From positions 44,829 through 108,828 of the forward strand of contig NZ_FNCI01000013.1 of NCBI RefSeq assembly GCF_900100755.1: a stretch of DNA of 64,000 nucleotides, read 5' to 3'. Positions 36,801-45,076 of the stretch are shown here, in pieces. The stretch comes from Onishia taeanensis (lineage in GTDB: Bacteria > Pseudomonadota > Gammaproteobacteria > Pseudomonadales > Halomonadaceae). A program made the position numbers and the translations under genes. The notes beneath the pieces were generated by a model. That model had not been told where the DNA came from. It did not search any database and was given only the letters and a program-made list of their open reading frames with translations. Positions within the stretch are counted from its first letter, which is position 1. Every line of letters begins with the position of its first letter.

Positions 36801-39432
36801 GACCGAGTGGTCGGTAGCGGATGTCTTGCGCACCGTGACACAGGGGACGTCCGGAGACGATAGGCTCTTCGGCGGTTATGAAGATGATCATTTGTCGGGC
36901 CTGGAAGGAGATGATGTTATCCATGGAGGTGACGGCAATGATTACCTTGAGGGTAACGAGGGCAACGATCGCTTGGATGGCGGCCTGGGCATAGATCAGC
37001 TCGATGGTGGTCAAGGCGATGACACGCTCACGGGACGAGGAGCCTTGATCGGTGGCTTGGGGAACGATCACCTCACGGCGACGGAATATGGCCCTTGGAA
37101 TCAGGGTAAGGGCTCACTGATCGTGGGTGGTCGAGGGAATGATGTACTGCAAGGCTCTTTTGCCGACGATACCTATCTTTTCGCCAAGGGCGATGGTCAC
37201 GACATCTTGACGGAAACGCGCCGGGACGAAGCGTACAGTAATGTCATGCCTTCAACGGATACCCTGAAATTCAGCAGCGGTGTTCGTGCCGAAGACTTGA
37301 GCTTTTTCCGCCAAGATGATCACTTGCTCATCGTGAACGGCGACGACTCGATTCAGATTCGGTATTGGTTCGTCGAGTCGACAGATCACTTCAAGATCAA
37401 TCGCTTCCAATTTGAAGATAGTGGTGAAGAGTGGTCGGTAGCTGATGTCGAGAAGTTAGTCGTGACGCTGGGTAACGAGGAGGCAGACGAGCTTGTCGGT
37501 TATCGCGAACAGTCGGACGAGATAAAGGCCGGTGGCGGAGATGATAAGGTCTGGGGGCGTGAAGGTGACGATACGCTAGACGGTGAAGCCGGTAACGACT
37601 ACCTGCGTGGAGGCTCCGGCGACGATACGATATTGGGGGGTGACGGCGACGATCAGCTACAGGGGGATGCCGGTAATGATCACCTGAAAGGTGGTGGCGG
37701 TGATGATGTATATGTCTATGCGCCCGGCGATGGTCATGAGCTAATCGATAATGCTGGAGGAGGCACCGACTGGCTGATTTTTAACGGCGGCATAGGCGAG
37801 GAGCGCCTGAGCTTTTCCCGTGACGATGACGACCTATTGATCGCCATTGATGATGGTAGTGAAGGGACCGTGCGCGTAAGCGGGCATTTCCTCGGCTCGG
37901 AATCTGCTATCGATTGGGTGCAGGGCGACGGAGGCTATGGCATTCCAGCCTCGCGAATCAACCGTGAGGTGGCAGCAGCAGCCAGTCGCAACGAAGCCTG
38001 GAGCCCAGGAGGACAACCCGACGAGACAGGGGGTGACAGTAACGAAACCAGCGACCCAACCGAAGACGATGCTGCGCTAGATGATGTTGACGGAAACGAA
38101 CTCACTGGTAACTCGGCTTCGGATATCATCGTCGGCGGCAACCGTGATGATTGGCTCGACGGTCGGGGTGGTAATGACCGCTTGTCCGGAGGTAACGGAA
38201 ACGATGTCTATCGATTCAGTGGTGGGGTTGCGCATATTCGAGATACGTCTGGCGTAGACCGTGTCATCGTCGATAGTCGTATTACCTTCAATGATGTCGC
38301 TTCGGGTCTGCAACGGTCAGGAAATGACTTGCATTTAAGGGTCAGCGAAAGCGCGGATCGCATTACTGTCGAAGACTTCTTTGCGGATGGTAATGCTGTC
38401 ATTGAGACCATAGAGTTCGAGGCAGGTGGTCAACTGACGGCGACACAGATATTCGATGCATTCGGTGTCTCTGCGCCTGAGGCTAAGCCAGCGCTGCGCC
38501 ATTTAGTGGCTGATGACCCGGCGGGGAGTGTTCTGAATGGTAGTGACGAGAATGAACTGATCCAGGGCGGTAATGGCAATGATACCCTGGCAGGTCATCT
38601 CGGAGATGATGTTCTGGAGGGTGGTCGAGGCGATGATCGCTATGTATTCACCACCGGGGACGGACAAGATGTGATCAACAATCAGGGTGGTGGCTTCGAT
38701 ACGTTGTGGTTCGAGGACATCGGTTTTCAACAAGTTGCCAATAACCTTATGAGGACCAATGACGACCTGAAGCTGTCACCGAGCGATGGTGATAGTGTGT
38801 TGATAAAAGAGTTCTTCCTGGGCGGAGACCAAGCGATTGATAGCATTGCATTCTCTGAGGGGGGAAGCATTTCCAAAGCTCAGATATTCAATGCTTTCGG
38901 TGTCACTAACCCTGATCCGGTGGGCTCACCTGATTATACAGGATTGCCTGATTCGACGAGTCTTGATCGTGAAGTGGCTGGCAGTGCACATAGCGAAACG
39001 ATCATTACCTCTTCCGGAAGAGAGCTGATCGACGCTGGGGCGGGAGACGATGTATTACGTGGCAATGGTGGCGATGATTATCTTATCGGAGGCGATGGCG
39101 CTGACCAATATGTCTTCGGTGTTGGTGACGGCCACGACACCATCAACAACTTCTCCCGCGATGAGCAGCCCGATACTCTCTACTTTGAGGGTATTGACTT
39201 CGAGGCACTGCTCTTCTCCCGAGATGGAGACGACCTCTCGATCGCAATGAATGGCCGTGATGACCAAGTCACTGTAGATAACTGGTATGTCGATGAGACC
39301 TACCGCCTGGCTAGCATTGAGACCGATGAGGGAGACGTTCTAGAGGGTGATTCACTACTTCCGCTGGAAACGCTTGAGTCTGGCGCTGGTGTGTTGGGCG
39401 TTAACGCAGAGAACGAGTTGACGCTAGTGTAG
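30856..39432 (+). CDS. Giant FrpA/FrpC-like RTX calcium-binding secreted protein
   Basis: The protein has 2858 residues. Residues 128-175 form a Gly/Ala-rich hydrophobic stretch. Residues about 240-420 match the calcium-binding module of Neisseria FrpA/FrpC (IDLDGDGLET, WVAADDGLLVRDLNDNGQID, LAELDSNGDGRIDAEEAD). Helical sequence follows to about 630. From about 635 to the end come many RTX nonapeptides (GGxGxDxLx) alternating with HCBP-related segments such as DVIAFGEGISPSEIAISRSG and ETIRFADGTEWSVADV, at least seven of the latter between residues 877 and 1990. The last 20 residues (LGVNAENELTLV at the end) are the expected uncleaved T1SS signal. No retention module, signal peptide or acyltransferase partner is visible, so it should be released outside and fold on calcium. 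Function (adhesin, toxin or enzyme) is not shown. Confidence 0.93.
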   Translation: MATDNSNAVENGGDTQSPGDYDASMEKLAELTLDPDVQDALTLSVDGTTQLSAQAKLEKAGRLLSDGWMGGSLGIDDLAAQIEAGSLTKSAALQKYSGTAFSLGISAYNIAMAPEGQKLDQSNKEAASQMISIASGAMASALMVAGGIYGTPAIVGGLAVSSVISGIIQSRWGEAVESGLESVGDWLVDQKDSIVTSVEERIGELNRYLNDKLVEWNPLGIMTDDDDLPTFDQAERMGSPIVIDLDGDGLETLSREDGVHFDHDGNGLAEKSGWVAADDGLLVRDLNDNGQIDGGQELFGDQTLLSDGSRAANGFEALAELDSNGDGRIDAEEADQQGILIWRDTNGDGKAQADELLSFSEAGLASVAVGYSEVTEADGQGNDIRQRGEAQTESGETRDAADIWFSVDPQDTQALDDLPLSDSVAVLPDVPAFGNVLDLQQAMILNAKLESLVQHFVDADSDAARQALLEPLIYQWTGAADTDPNSRDEYGSVYMDARKVVALEALVGRGYDSGQGGNYVQGPQAASILEAQFARFESFVKGQLLMRSEFQEVFDTLTTTIKFDNDSLHLALDTDAFIATLREKVDAGHEEEVVNILKALRGADNYSTQLQDVSEVLSSDEILASWMRIRAASTGSDGEDFLEGTRGNDFVDGQKGDDRLQGGAGDDIYRYDLGDGSDIIYDTGGQDTLAFGAGITPDDLIVTRDATTLFLTLPDGAGGTATLRLDRVFDFDGNLRDTAVERFTFADSSTLTVEQLIERIDQAATEEGDQLYGFSGDDTFDGLEGDDRIAGGSGNDTLKGGDGDDVLQGAADNDDIRGGNGADVLQGGDGADHLEGGVGDDTLEGGKGSDTYRFAAGWGSDVIRDVGHYRDYQADTDVIAFGEGISPSEIAISRSGDDLILMRAGSDDRIQVDNYFQNDGNGRYAVETVRFADGTEWSVADVKAQVLLHTDGDDDLTGYASDDEIIGGSGDDIIRGRAGDDTLRGDEGNDTLYGEEGSDTYRFEQGWGSDRIRDDAGYYRDYQADTDVIAFGEGIAPSEIALSRSGDDLILTRNGSDDRIQVDGYFQNDGNGRYAVETVRFADGTEWSVADVKAQMLIPTDGADDLMGYASDDDIRGGGGDDTIRGGEGDDTLRGDEGNDTLYGEKGSDTYRFEQGWGSDRIRDVGSYWHYQADTDVIAFGEGILPSEIALSRSGGDLILTRNGSDDRIQVDDYFQNDGDSPFAVETIRFADGTEWSVADVKAQVLTPTDGDDYLIGYASDDELHGGNGADRLEGGAGDDTLLGDDGADRLEGNEGDDLLQGGIGDDRLYGGNGADVLVGSAGNDTLYGGEGSDTYRFERGWGSDRITDSGDYYDYQSAADVIAFGEDILPSEIAVSRSGSDLILTRNGSDDRIQVDDYFHDDGNSRYALETIRFADGTEWSVADVKAQVLTPTDGDDYLIGYASDDELHGGRGADRLEGGGGNDTLRGDEGADRLEGNEGDDLLQGGIGDDRLYGGNGADVLVGSAGNDTLYGGEGSDTYRFDKGWGSDVIRDIGHYRDYQADTDVIAFGVDILPSEVAISRSGDDLILARNGSDDRIQVDNYFQNDGNSRYGVETIRFAEGTEWSVADVKAQVLTPTDGDDYLIGYASDDELQGGSGADRLEGRAGNDTLRGDEGADRLEGNEGDDLLQGGIGDDRLYGGNGADVLVGAAGNDILYGGRGSDTYRFEHGWGADRIEDSGDLEGYHADTDVIAFGEGISPSEIVLSRSDDSNSLDSNRENLILTRTGSNDRIQVNGYFQNDGNNRFAVETIRFADGTEWSVADVKSKLLTSSDGGDELIGYSSDDEIDGGAGDDALQGREGDDTLRGDDGADRLEGGSGNDSLLGGSGNDELYGGKGDDLLEGGTGNDILNGKEGSDTYSFDRGWGTDRIQDEGHYSDYRDSTDVIAFGEGIAPSEIAVSRRGNNLILELTGTDDRIEVVEYFHNDGDSPYAVETIRFSDGTEWSVADVLRTVTQGTSGDDRLFGGYEDDHLSGLEGDDVIHGGDGNDYLEGNEGNDRLDGGLGIDQLDGGQGDDTLTGRGALIGGLGNDHLTATEYGPWNQGKGSLIVGGRGNDVLQGSFADDTYLFAKGDGHDILTETRRDEAYSNVMPSTDTLKFSSGVRAEDLSFFRQDDHLLIVNGDDSIQIRYWFVESTDHFKINRFQFEDSGEEWSVADVEKLVVTLGNEEADELVGYREQSDEIKAGGGDDKVWGREGDDTLDGEAGNDYLRGGSGDDTILGGDGDDQLQGDAGNDHLKGGGGDDVYVYAPGDGHELIDNAGGGTDWLIFNGGIGEERLSFSRDDDDLLIAIDDGSEGTVRVSGHFLGSESAIDWVQGDGGYGIPASRINREVAAAASRNEAWSPGGQPDETGGDSNETSDPTEDDAALDDVDGNELTGNSASDIIVGGNRDDWLDGRGGNDRLSGGNGNDVYRFSGGVAHIRDTSGVDRVIVDSRITFNDVASGLQRSGNDLHLRVSESADRITVEDFFADGNAVIETIEFEAGGQLTATQIFDAFGVSAPEAKPALRHLVADDPAGSVLNGSDENELIQGGNGNDTLAGHLGDDVLEGGRGDDRYVFTTGDGQDVINNQGGGFDTLWFEDIGFQQVANNLMRTNDDLKLSPSDGDSVLIKEFFLGGDQAIDSIAFSEGGSISKAQIFNAFGVTNPDPVGSPDYTGLPDSTSLDREVAGSAHSETIITSSGRELIDAGAGDDVLRGNGGDDYLIGGDGADQYVFGVGDGHDTINNFSRDEQPDTLYFEGIDFEALLFSRDGDDLSIAMNGRDDQVTVDNWYVDETYRLASIETDEGDVLEGDSLLPLETLESGAGVLGVNAENELTLV
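33380..36840 (+). repeat. Near-identical RTX/HCBP modules within the giant gene
   Basis: The start of the DVIAFG segment recurs at 33484, 33934, 34381, 34936, 35491, 36046 and 36628, giving spacings of 450, 447, 555, 555, 555 and 582 bases. Long stretches are identical or nearly so at the DNA level, for example the GCGGATGTGAAGGCGCAG-type ends and the block encoding DRLYGGNGADVLVG in three consecutive copies. This indicates recent expansion and gene conversion of a 149- or 185-residue module. Confidence 0.9.
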
Positions 39433-39474
39433 CCTCTCGCCCTGCTTATACGGGGCAGCGTTTGTTTCGTCCAC

Positions 39475-39510
39475 AGCGGCTGTCGACAGTGTGTCGTCAG
39501 CCGCTTTGGT
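39475..39510. terminator. Bidirectional terminator after the RTX gene
   Basis: AGCGGCTG (39475-39482) pairs with CAGCCGCT (39498-39505), continuing through CGACA/TGTCG around a three-base loop, followed by TTGGTTT. It lies between the convergent RTX and homocysteine-methyltransferase genes. The T-tract on the plus strand is imperfect. Confidence 0.65.
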
Positions 39511-39538
39511 TTGATACCCCTCTTCTTAGCTGCCTTGG

Positions 39539-40498
39539 CTATTTCCCATCGCGGCGATGCTGGGCGAGTGTCGCGATGTCGTCTGGGCCGGTGCGGCAGC
39601 AGCCACCGATCACTGTGGCACCGGCGGCCAGCCAGCGCGGGGCGCCTTCAGCCAGGTTCGAGGGTGCCTGAGCGCTTGCACAGCCGGCCAGCCAGCGCTT
39701 GGTTTCGGCATCGTAGTGCTCGCCGGAATTGGGGTAGACGATGATCGGCAGATTGCACTGGGCGCGGATCTCGCCGATTAGCGACTCGATATGCTCGAGT
39801 GACGTGCAGTTGATGCCGATGGCGCAGATGCCGGGGTGGTCACGCAGCGCGCGTGCGCACTCAGCAATCGGGGTGCCATCGCTGATGTGCTGGCCGTCGC
39901 GGGCGGAAAAAGTGATCCAGGCCTGTGTGCCGGGGCGTTCTGCGACCAGCTCGGCAAGCGCGAGCGCCTCATCTAGGCTCGGCAGGGTCTCGATGGCCAG
40001 CAGGTCCGGTTGCGTTTCGAGCAGGGTGGCGAGGCGCGGACGATGGAAGTCGGCGAGTGCCGCCCGATCAAGGCCATAGTCGCCGCGATATTCGCTGCCA
40101 TCGGCCAGATAAGCGCCATAGGGCCCTACCGAGGCGGCCACCAGCGGATAGGGCCGCTCATCGCTTGTGTGTGTGGCCCAGTGGGCATCGCGGGCTTCTT
40201 GGGCTAGCGTCACCGAACGCTGAATCAGCGCTTCGGCGCTGGCCGCATCGAGCCCCAGGCGCATGAAGCCTTCGACAGTGGCCTGATAGCTGGCGGTGAT
40301 GGCGATATCCGCGCCCGCCGAAAAGTACGCCGCGTGCACGTCGCGAATGGCCGCCGGGTCATCGCGCAGCAGGCGAGCCGACCAGAGGTCGCCGCTAAGG
40401 TCATGTCCGCGGGTTTGAAGCTCCGTGGCCAGGGCCCCGTCGACGATTAGGTAGGGCGCGCGGGCGAGTCCGGCGGAGATAGGGTCTTGGGTCGGCAT
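39539..40498 (-). CDS. mmuM: Homocysteine S-methyltransferase
   Basis: This 319-residue zinc enzyme moves a methyl group, usually from S-methylmethionine, to homocysteine to make methionine. It has the family opening VDGALATELQTRGHDL and zinc cysteines in GINCTS and GGCCRTGP. The size matches E. coli MmuM (about 310). No S-methylmethionine permease is next to it. AAGGAGG sits six bases upstream of the start. Confidence 0.92.
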   Translation of the reverse strand: MPTQDPISAGLARAPYLIVDGALATELQTRGHDLSGDLWSARLLRDDPAAIRDVHAAYFSAGADIAITASYQATVEGFMRLGLDAASAEALIQRSVTLAQEARDAHWATHTSDERPYPLVAASVGPYGAYLADGSEYRGDYGLDRAALADFHRPRLATLLETQPDLLAIETLPSLDEALALAELVAERPGTQAWITFSARDGQHISDGTPIAECARALRDHPGICAIGINCTSLEHIESLIGEIRAQCNLPIIVYPNSGEHYDAETKRWLAGCASAQAPSNLAEGAPRWLAAGATVIGGCCRTGPDDIATLAQHRRDGK

Positions 40499-40608
40499 CA
40501 GGCCGCCTCCTTTTCGGTGTTAGGCATCGACTGGAGACGCATGATAAAGAAACTGGCCGGATAACATCATGATGAAGTGATGTTTTTTATAGATTCCTTG
40601 CAGTGCGA

Positions 40609-42477
40609 TCACCGATACCCCTCGGCCTGCAGGCGGAACAGCTTGGCATAGCGGCCGTTCTCGGCCAGCAGGCGCTCGTGGTCGCCACGCTCGATGATCC
40701 GTCCCCGGTCGATGACCAGTATCTGGTCGGCGGCGCGTACGGTCGAAAAGCGGTGCGAGATCAGAATGGTCATCTTGTCCTTACGGTGTTCGCGGAAGCG
40801 GGCATAGACCCGGGCCTCAGCGGCGGCGTCCATGGCCGCCGTGGGTTCGTCGAGCACCAGGATATCGGCGTCTTCGCGCATGTAGGCCCGCGACAAGGCC
40901 ACCTTCTGCCACTGCCCGCCGGAGAGTTCCTGGCCGCCCTTGAACCAGCGCCCGAGCTGGGTTTCATAGCCCGCCGGCATCTGGGCGATGAAGTCGTCGG
41001 CAAGTCCGTGTTCGGCGGCATAGCGCCAGCGGGCTTCGTCGGAGAAGGCATCGACGTTGCCGACGCCGAGGTTTTCGCCCACCTGTAGCTGATAGCGCAC
41101 GAAGTCCTGGAAGATCACGCCGATGCGTCGGCGCAGGGCCTGAACGTCCCAGTCCTGAAGCGGACTGCCGTCGAGCAGAATGCGGCCTTCGCTGGGTGGG
41201 TATAACCGCGTCAGCAGCTTGATCAGGGTGGTCTTGCCGGAGCCATTTTCACCGACCAGCGCCAGGCTTTGGCCCGGGCGAAGGTGAAGGCTGATATCGG
41301 CGAGCACCGGCGTTTCGGCGCCGGGGTAGGTGAAGCTGACCTGCTCGAAGCGGATACCGTCGCCGGGATGCTCGCCTTGGGTAAGGGTGCCGGCGTCTTT
41401 CTCCACCGGCTGCTCCAGGTATTCATAGAGATTCGAGAGGTAGAGGTTATCCTCGTACATGCCGCTGACGGCGGTGAGGCTCGCCGAGAGCGCCGACTGG
41501 CCCTGCTTGAAGACCATCAGATACATGGTCATCTGGCCAAGGGTCAGCCGTCCGATCACGGTATCGATCACCACCCAGGCATAGGCGCCGTAGAAGGTCA
41601 GGGTGCCCAGCAGGCCGAGCAAGAAGCCCCAGGTGTCGCGGCGAATCGTCAGGCGCCGATCCTCGGCGTAAAGGCCCTTGAAGATGTCCCGATAGCGCTT
41701 CAGGAACAAGGGTTCGAGACCGAAGAGCTTGACCTCCTTGATGCTGTCTTCCCGGGCCAGCACGGTCTCCAGGTACATCTGCATGCGTGTCTGCGGCGAG
41801 CGCCAGCGAAACAGCCGGAAGGCATCGCCGGAGAATTTCGCCTCGGAGATGAACACCGGCAGGGCGCCGACTATCAGGATGGCGATCGCCCAGGGGGAAA
41901 ACTGCACCAGCAGTACTGCGAAACTGGCAAGCGAGATGCCGTTCTGCAAGAGCCCGAAGGTCTTGTTGACCAGCGCCAGTGGTCGGGTCGAGGCCTCGCG
42001 GCGGGCCCTGGTCAGCTTGTCGTAGAACTCCGAGTCCTCGAACTGGGCAAGCGAGAGGGTGCCGGCCTTCTCCAGAATCATCACGTTGACCTTCTGGCCA
42101 AGCAGCGCGCGCAAAAGCGACTGCTGGGCCGAGAGCCCGCGCTGGGCCAGGTCGATCAGGGCAATGATCAGCCCCTCGAGCGCCACGTATTTAAGCACCG
42201 GCAGGGCGCTGTCGAGCAGTACCGGCTGGTCTGCCGCCTTGTAGCCGTCCATGGCGGCCACGACCGCATCGACGATCAACTGCCCGACATAGGCCGCGAC
42301 CGCCGGCAGTACGCCGGCGACCAGGGTGCAAAGTGCCAGCCCCAGCGTTAGGCCTCTGGAGGTCTCCCATACCAGTGACAGGGCGCGACGGCTGTAGCGA
42401 AACACGCCGATGAAGCTCGAGAGGCGAGCCGGCGTGGAGGAGGGCGGTGGTGACAAGATAAGCGTCCTTGGCGGCAA
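40609..42477 (-). CDS. ABC exporter, fused permease and ATPase
   Basis: This 622-residue half-transporter works as a dimer. Membrane helices occupy about residues 35-330; the ATPase domain has Walker A GENGSGKTTL, an unusual signature LSGGQWQKVALSRA and Walker B ILVLDEPTAAMD. The LSGGQW variant is common in MdlB-like exporters next to peptide or lipid genes, but no substrate gene is nearby. It is read toward mmuM and lies about 110 bases downstream of talB, perhaps with its own promoter. Confidence 0.88.
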   Translation of the reverse strand: MPPRTLILSPPPSSTPARLSSFIGVFRYSRRALSLVWETSRGLTLGLALCTLVAGVLPAVAAYVGQLIVDAVVAAMDGYKAADQPVLLDSALPVLKYVALEGLIIALIDLAQRGLSAQQSLLRALLGQKVNVMILEKAGTLSLAQFEDSEFYDKLTRARREASTRPLALVNKTFGLLQNGISLASFAVLLVQFSPWAIAILIVGALPVFISEAKFSGDAFRLFRWRSPQTRMQMYLETVLAREDSIKEVKLFGLEPLFLKRYRDIFKGLYAEDRRLTIRRDTWGFLLGLLGTLTFYGAYAWVVIDTVIGRLTLGQMTMYLMVFKQGQSALSASLTAVSGMYEDNLYLSNLYEYLEQPVEKDAGTLTQGEHPGDGIRFEQVSFTYPGAETPVLADISLHLRPGQSLALVGENGSGKTTLIKLLTRLYPPSEGRILLDGSPLQDWDVQALRRRIGVIFQDFVRYQLQVGENLGVGNVDAFSDEARWRYAAEHGLADDFIAQMPAGYETQLGRWFKGGQELSGGQWQKVALSRAYMREDADILVLDEPTAAMDAAAEARVYARFREHRKDKMTILISHRFSTVRAADQILVIDRGRIIERGDHERLLAENGRYAKLFRLQAEGYR

Positions 42478-42586
42478 TGGCCCCAGTGTATCAGCCGGCG
42501 CCTATCGAGCACTTGCCGCCAATCTCACCGGGGCTGACTGAGTTGCTGAGCGATCACGGTCCACCAAGACATGCCGCTGATCGCTA

Positions 42587-43555
42587 CTATGCCTGTCGGT
42601 TGGCGAGGCGGTCGTGCAACAGCGACTCGAGCTTCACCTGATCGGCCTCGAAGCCGCGGATGCCCTCGGCCAGCTTTTCGGTCGCCATGGCATCCTCGTT
42701 GAGCTCCCAGCGGAAGGCCGCTTCGCTCAGAGGCGACGGGCGGCTGTCGCGTTCGCCAGTGTCGCTCAATTCCGGCGTGACGCTGCCCTCGCGCTCGGCC
42801 AGTTCCTCGAGCAGCGCGGGGCTGATGGTCAGGCGGTCGCAGCCGGCCAGTGCCAGTATCTCGCCGCTGTTGCGAAAGCTGGCGCCCATCACCACGGTTG
42901 GATATTCGAGCCGGCGGAAGTAGTCATAGATGGCCCGTACCGACTGCACGCCGGGTTCCTCTTCGGGCGCATAGGCGGTGTCCGGGTTGGCCTTGCGATA
43001 CCAGTCCAGAATCCGCCCAACGAATGGCGAGATCAAGAAGACGCCGGCTTCGGCGCAGGCGCGGGCCTGGGCGAAGTTGAAGATCAACGTCAGGTTGCAG
43101 GGGATGCCTTCGCGCTCCAGTACCTCGGCGGCGCGGATCCCCTCCCAGGTGGAAGCCAGCTTGATCAGGATGCGCTCACGCCCGATGCCGGCCTCTTCAT
43201 ACAGGGCCACCAGTCGCCGGGCCTTGGCGATGCTGCCCTCGGTATCGAAGGACAGCCGGGCATTGACCTCGGTCGAGACCCGGCCGGGCACGTGGTCGAG
43301 AATCAGGGTCCCCATCGCGACGATCAGCCGGTCGCAGGCCTCGTCTACCGCCTCATTACGGGTGCCATTGTGGCTGCCGGCGGCATGCAGGATGTCGTCG
43401 AGCAGCGCATCGTACTGACCGGACTTCACCGCCTTGAGAATCAGCGAGGGATTGGTGGTGGCATCCTGGGGTGCGAAGCGGCGGATAGCGTCGAGATCAC
43501 CGGTATCGGCGACCACGGTGCTGTGTTGTTTCAGATCTTCGAGCAGGTTAGGCAT
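42587..43555 (-). CDS. talB: Transaldolase
   Basis: This 322-residue enzyme of the pentose-phosphate pathway moves a dihydroxyacetone unit between sugar phosphates. The Schiff-base lysine lies in [12 protein letters not shown], and the start [20 protein letters not shown] is that of TalA/TalB. It follows the sugar kinase gene by about 60 bases on the same strand, so the frc-type operon appears to end with it, linking sugar uptake to central metabolism. After the stop an inverted repeat AGCGATCA/TGATCGCT (42549-42585) without a T-tract may mark the end of the transcript. Confidence 0.95.
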   Translation of the reverse strand: MPNLLEDLKQHSTVVADTGDLDAIRRFAPQDATTNPSLILKAVKSGQYDALLDDILHAAGSHNGTRNEAVDEACDRLIVAMGTLILDHVPGRVSTEVNARLSFDTEGSIAKARRLVALYEEAGIGRERILIKLASTWEGIRAAEVLEREGIPCNLTLIFNFAQARACAEAGVFLISPFVGRILDWYRKANPDTAYAPEEEPGVQSVRAIYDYFRRLEYPTVVMGASFRNSGEILALAGCDRLTISPALLEELAEREGSVTPELSDTGERDSRPSPLSEAAFRWELNEDAMATEKLAEGIRGFEADQVKLESLLHDRLANRQA

Positions 43556-43615
43556 GAGATTTCCTCCAGCATAAGACGTTGTCGATCAGGGGCTGCGGTC
43601 TGGCCGTGCAGTCCG

Positions 43616-44287
43616 TCACGGGGCGCTGTCCTGCTGTGTCAGGTGAAGGTCAGCGCTGCGACTGTTGCCGAGCACGGTGGCGGCGTTTTTCAGATCGTTG
43701 TCTTGCGCCTTGGCGGTGGCGGCTGCAGGGGAGAAGCCAAAGCTCAGCCAACGTTGCACGAGGCGCTCCTCAAGGGCCTCGATCGGCGGGGCCAGAAACA
43801 CCGAGGCATCGAACCACTCGGCCAGCGCCTGCCATGGCGGCGTATCGAGCAGCAAATAGTTGCCCTCGATCACCACGATGGGGGTCGTCGCCTTGAGAAG
43901 CCCCGCGTCCGGCAGGGCGCAGTCGAGGGCTCTATCGAAGAGCGGATAGGGCGTATCGGCCTCGGCTGCCCTGAGGCGGCGGACCAACTCCACCAAGCCA
44001 TGCGCATCGAAGGTTTCCGGCGCCCCCTTGCGTGCCAGCAGGCCACGCGCCTTCAGGATCTCGTTGTCGAGATGGAAACCGTCCATGGGCAGCAGCGCCG
44101 CTCGGGGTTCGCCGCCTGACTCGGCGTTCAGCCGTTCGACGACCTCGCTGGCAAGGGTTGACTTGCCCGAGCCGGGCGGCCCGGCGATGGCGATGAGCAG
44201 GCGCTTGCCGGAAGGCTGCGTCCGTTCGATCAATGCCCGCTCGATCAATGCCAGTACGGCGTCGCTATCGGTAGGTGCGGGTGCCAT
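43616..44287 (-). CDS. frcK: FrcK-like P-loop kinase
   Basis: This 223-residue P-loop kinase of the uridine/pantothenate-kinase fold has Walker A IAGPPGSGKSTLASEVV, the PMDGFHLDN motif and VVIEGNYLLLD. The YggC/FrcK group is found in sugar ABC operons, notably the fructose operon frcBCAK of rhizobia. The phosphorylated substrate is not established for the family as I know it. It follows frcA with a three-base gap. Confidence 0.78.
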   Translation of the reverse strand: MAPAPTDSDAVLALIERALIERTQPSGKRLLIAIAGPPGSGKSTLASEVVERLNAESGGEPRAALLPMDGFHLDNEILKARGLLARKGAPETFDAHGLVELVRRLRAAEADTPYPLFDRALDCALPDAGLLKATTPIVVIEGNYLLLDTPPWQALAEWFDASVFLAPPIEALEERLVQRWLSFGFSPAAATAKAQDNDLKNAATVLGNSRSADLHLTQQDSAP

Positions 44288-44290
44288 CGA

Positions 44291-45076
44291 TCAGCTCGCC
44301 TCGGCCAGTTGAGAAGGGTCCTTCGCGCCAGTCATCAGGGCGACGGCATCGTTCATGGTGCAATCCTCGGGGCGAATCACGCAGAGCCGCTTGCCCAGCC
44401 GGTGGATATGAATGCGATCGGCGACTTCGAAGACGTGGGGCATGTTATGGCTGATGAGAACGATCGGGATGCCCCGCGAGCGCACTTCCAGAATGAGGTC
44501 CAGCACGCGACGGCTTTCCTTCACGCCGAGGGCCGCCGTGGGTTCGTCGAGAATGATGACCTTGGAGCCGAAGGCGGCGGCACGCGCTACGGCCACCCCT
44601 TGCCGTTGGCCGCCGGAGAGCGTCTCGATGGCCTGGCGGATGTTCTGGATCGTCATCAGCCCCAGCTCGCTGAGCTTCTCGCGGGCGAGCCGCTCCATGG
44701 CCGGTCGATCCAGTTGCCGAAACCACTTGCCCATGATGCCCGGCTTTCTGATCTCGCGGCCCATGAACATGTTGTCGGCGATCGACAGGGCGGGCGACAT
44801 CGCCAGTTGCTGATAGACCGTTTCGATGCCCTGTTCGCGGGCATCCAGCGGGGAGGAGAACTTGACGCGCTGGTCGTCGAGGTAGACCTCGCCCTCGTCG
44901 GGCGTGATAGCGCCGGAGAGCGCCTTTATCAGGGACGACTTGCCGGCGCCGTTGTCGCCGATCACTGCCAGGATCTCGCCCGGATAGAGCTCGAAGTCGC
45001 AGTGGTCGATGGCGGTGACGCGGCCGTAGCGCTTGACGAGATTCTTGGCTTGCAGAATGGGAGCTTGTGCTTGCAT
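44291..45076 (-). CDS. frcA: Sugar (fructose-type) ABC transporter ATPase
   Basis: This 261-residue single-domain ATPase has Walker A GDNGAGKSSLIKAL, signature LSGGQRQGVAVARA and Walker B VIILDEPTAALGV. The single domain (not the duplicated form of RbsA/XylG) agrees with FrcA. A frame extending to 45154 lies inside frcC; the ATG at 45076 overlaps the frcC stop as TAATG. Confidence 0.85.
   Translation of the reverse strand: MQAQAPILQAKNLVKRYGRVTAIDHCDFELYPGEILAVIGDNGAGKSSLIKALSGAITPDEGEVYLDDQRVKFSSPLDAREQGIETVYQQLAMSPALSIADNMFMGREIRKPGIMGKWFRQLDRPAMERLAREKLSELGLMTIQNIRQAIETLSGGQRQGVAVARAAAFGSKVIILDEPTAALGVKESRRVLDLILEVRSRGIPIVLISHNMPHVFEVADRIHIHRLGKRLCVIRPEDCTMNDAVALMTGAKDPSQLAEAS

Noticed and set aside
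33380..36840. Regularly spaced repeats as a CRISPR-like or satellite array
   Set aside because: The repeats are in frame within a single 2858-codon gene and encode RTX and HCBP motifs.
40560..40600. ACATCA/TGATGT hairpin with T-tract as terminator of the ABC exporter
   Set aside because: The T-run lies on the plus strand, whereas the exporter gene is read on the minus strand; no plus-strand gene ends there.
42614..44119. 501-codon plus-strand open frame
   Set aside because: It is antisense to talB and frcK, both of which have clear family motifs.
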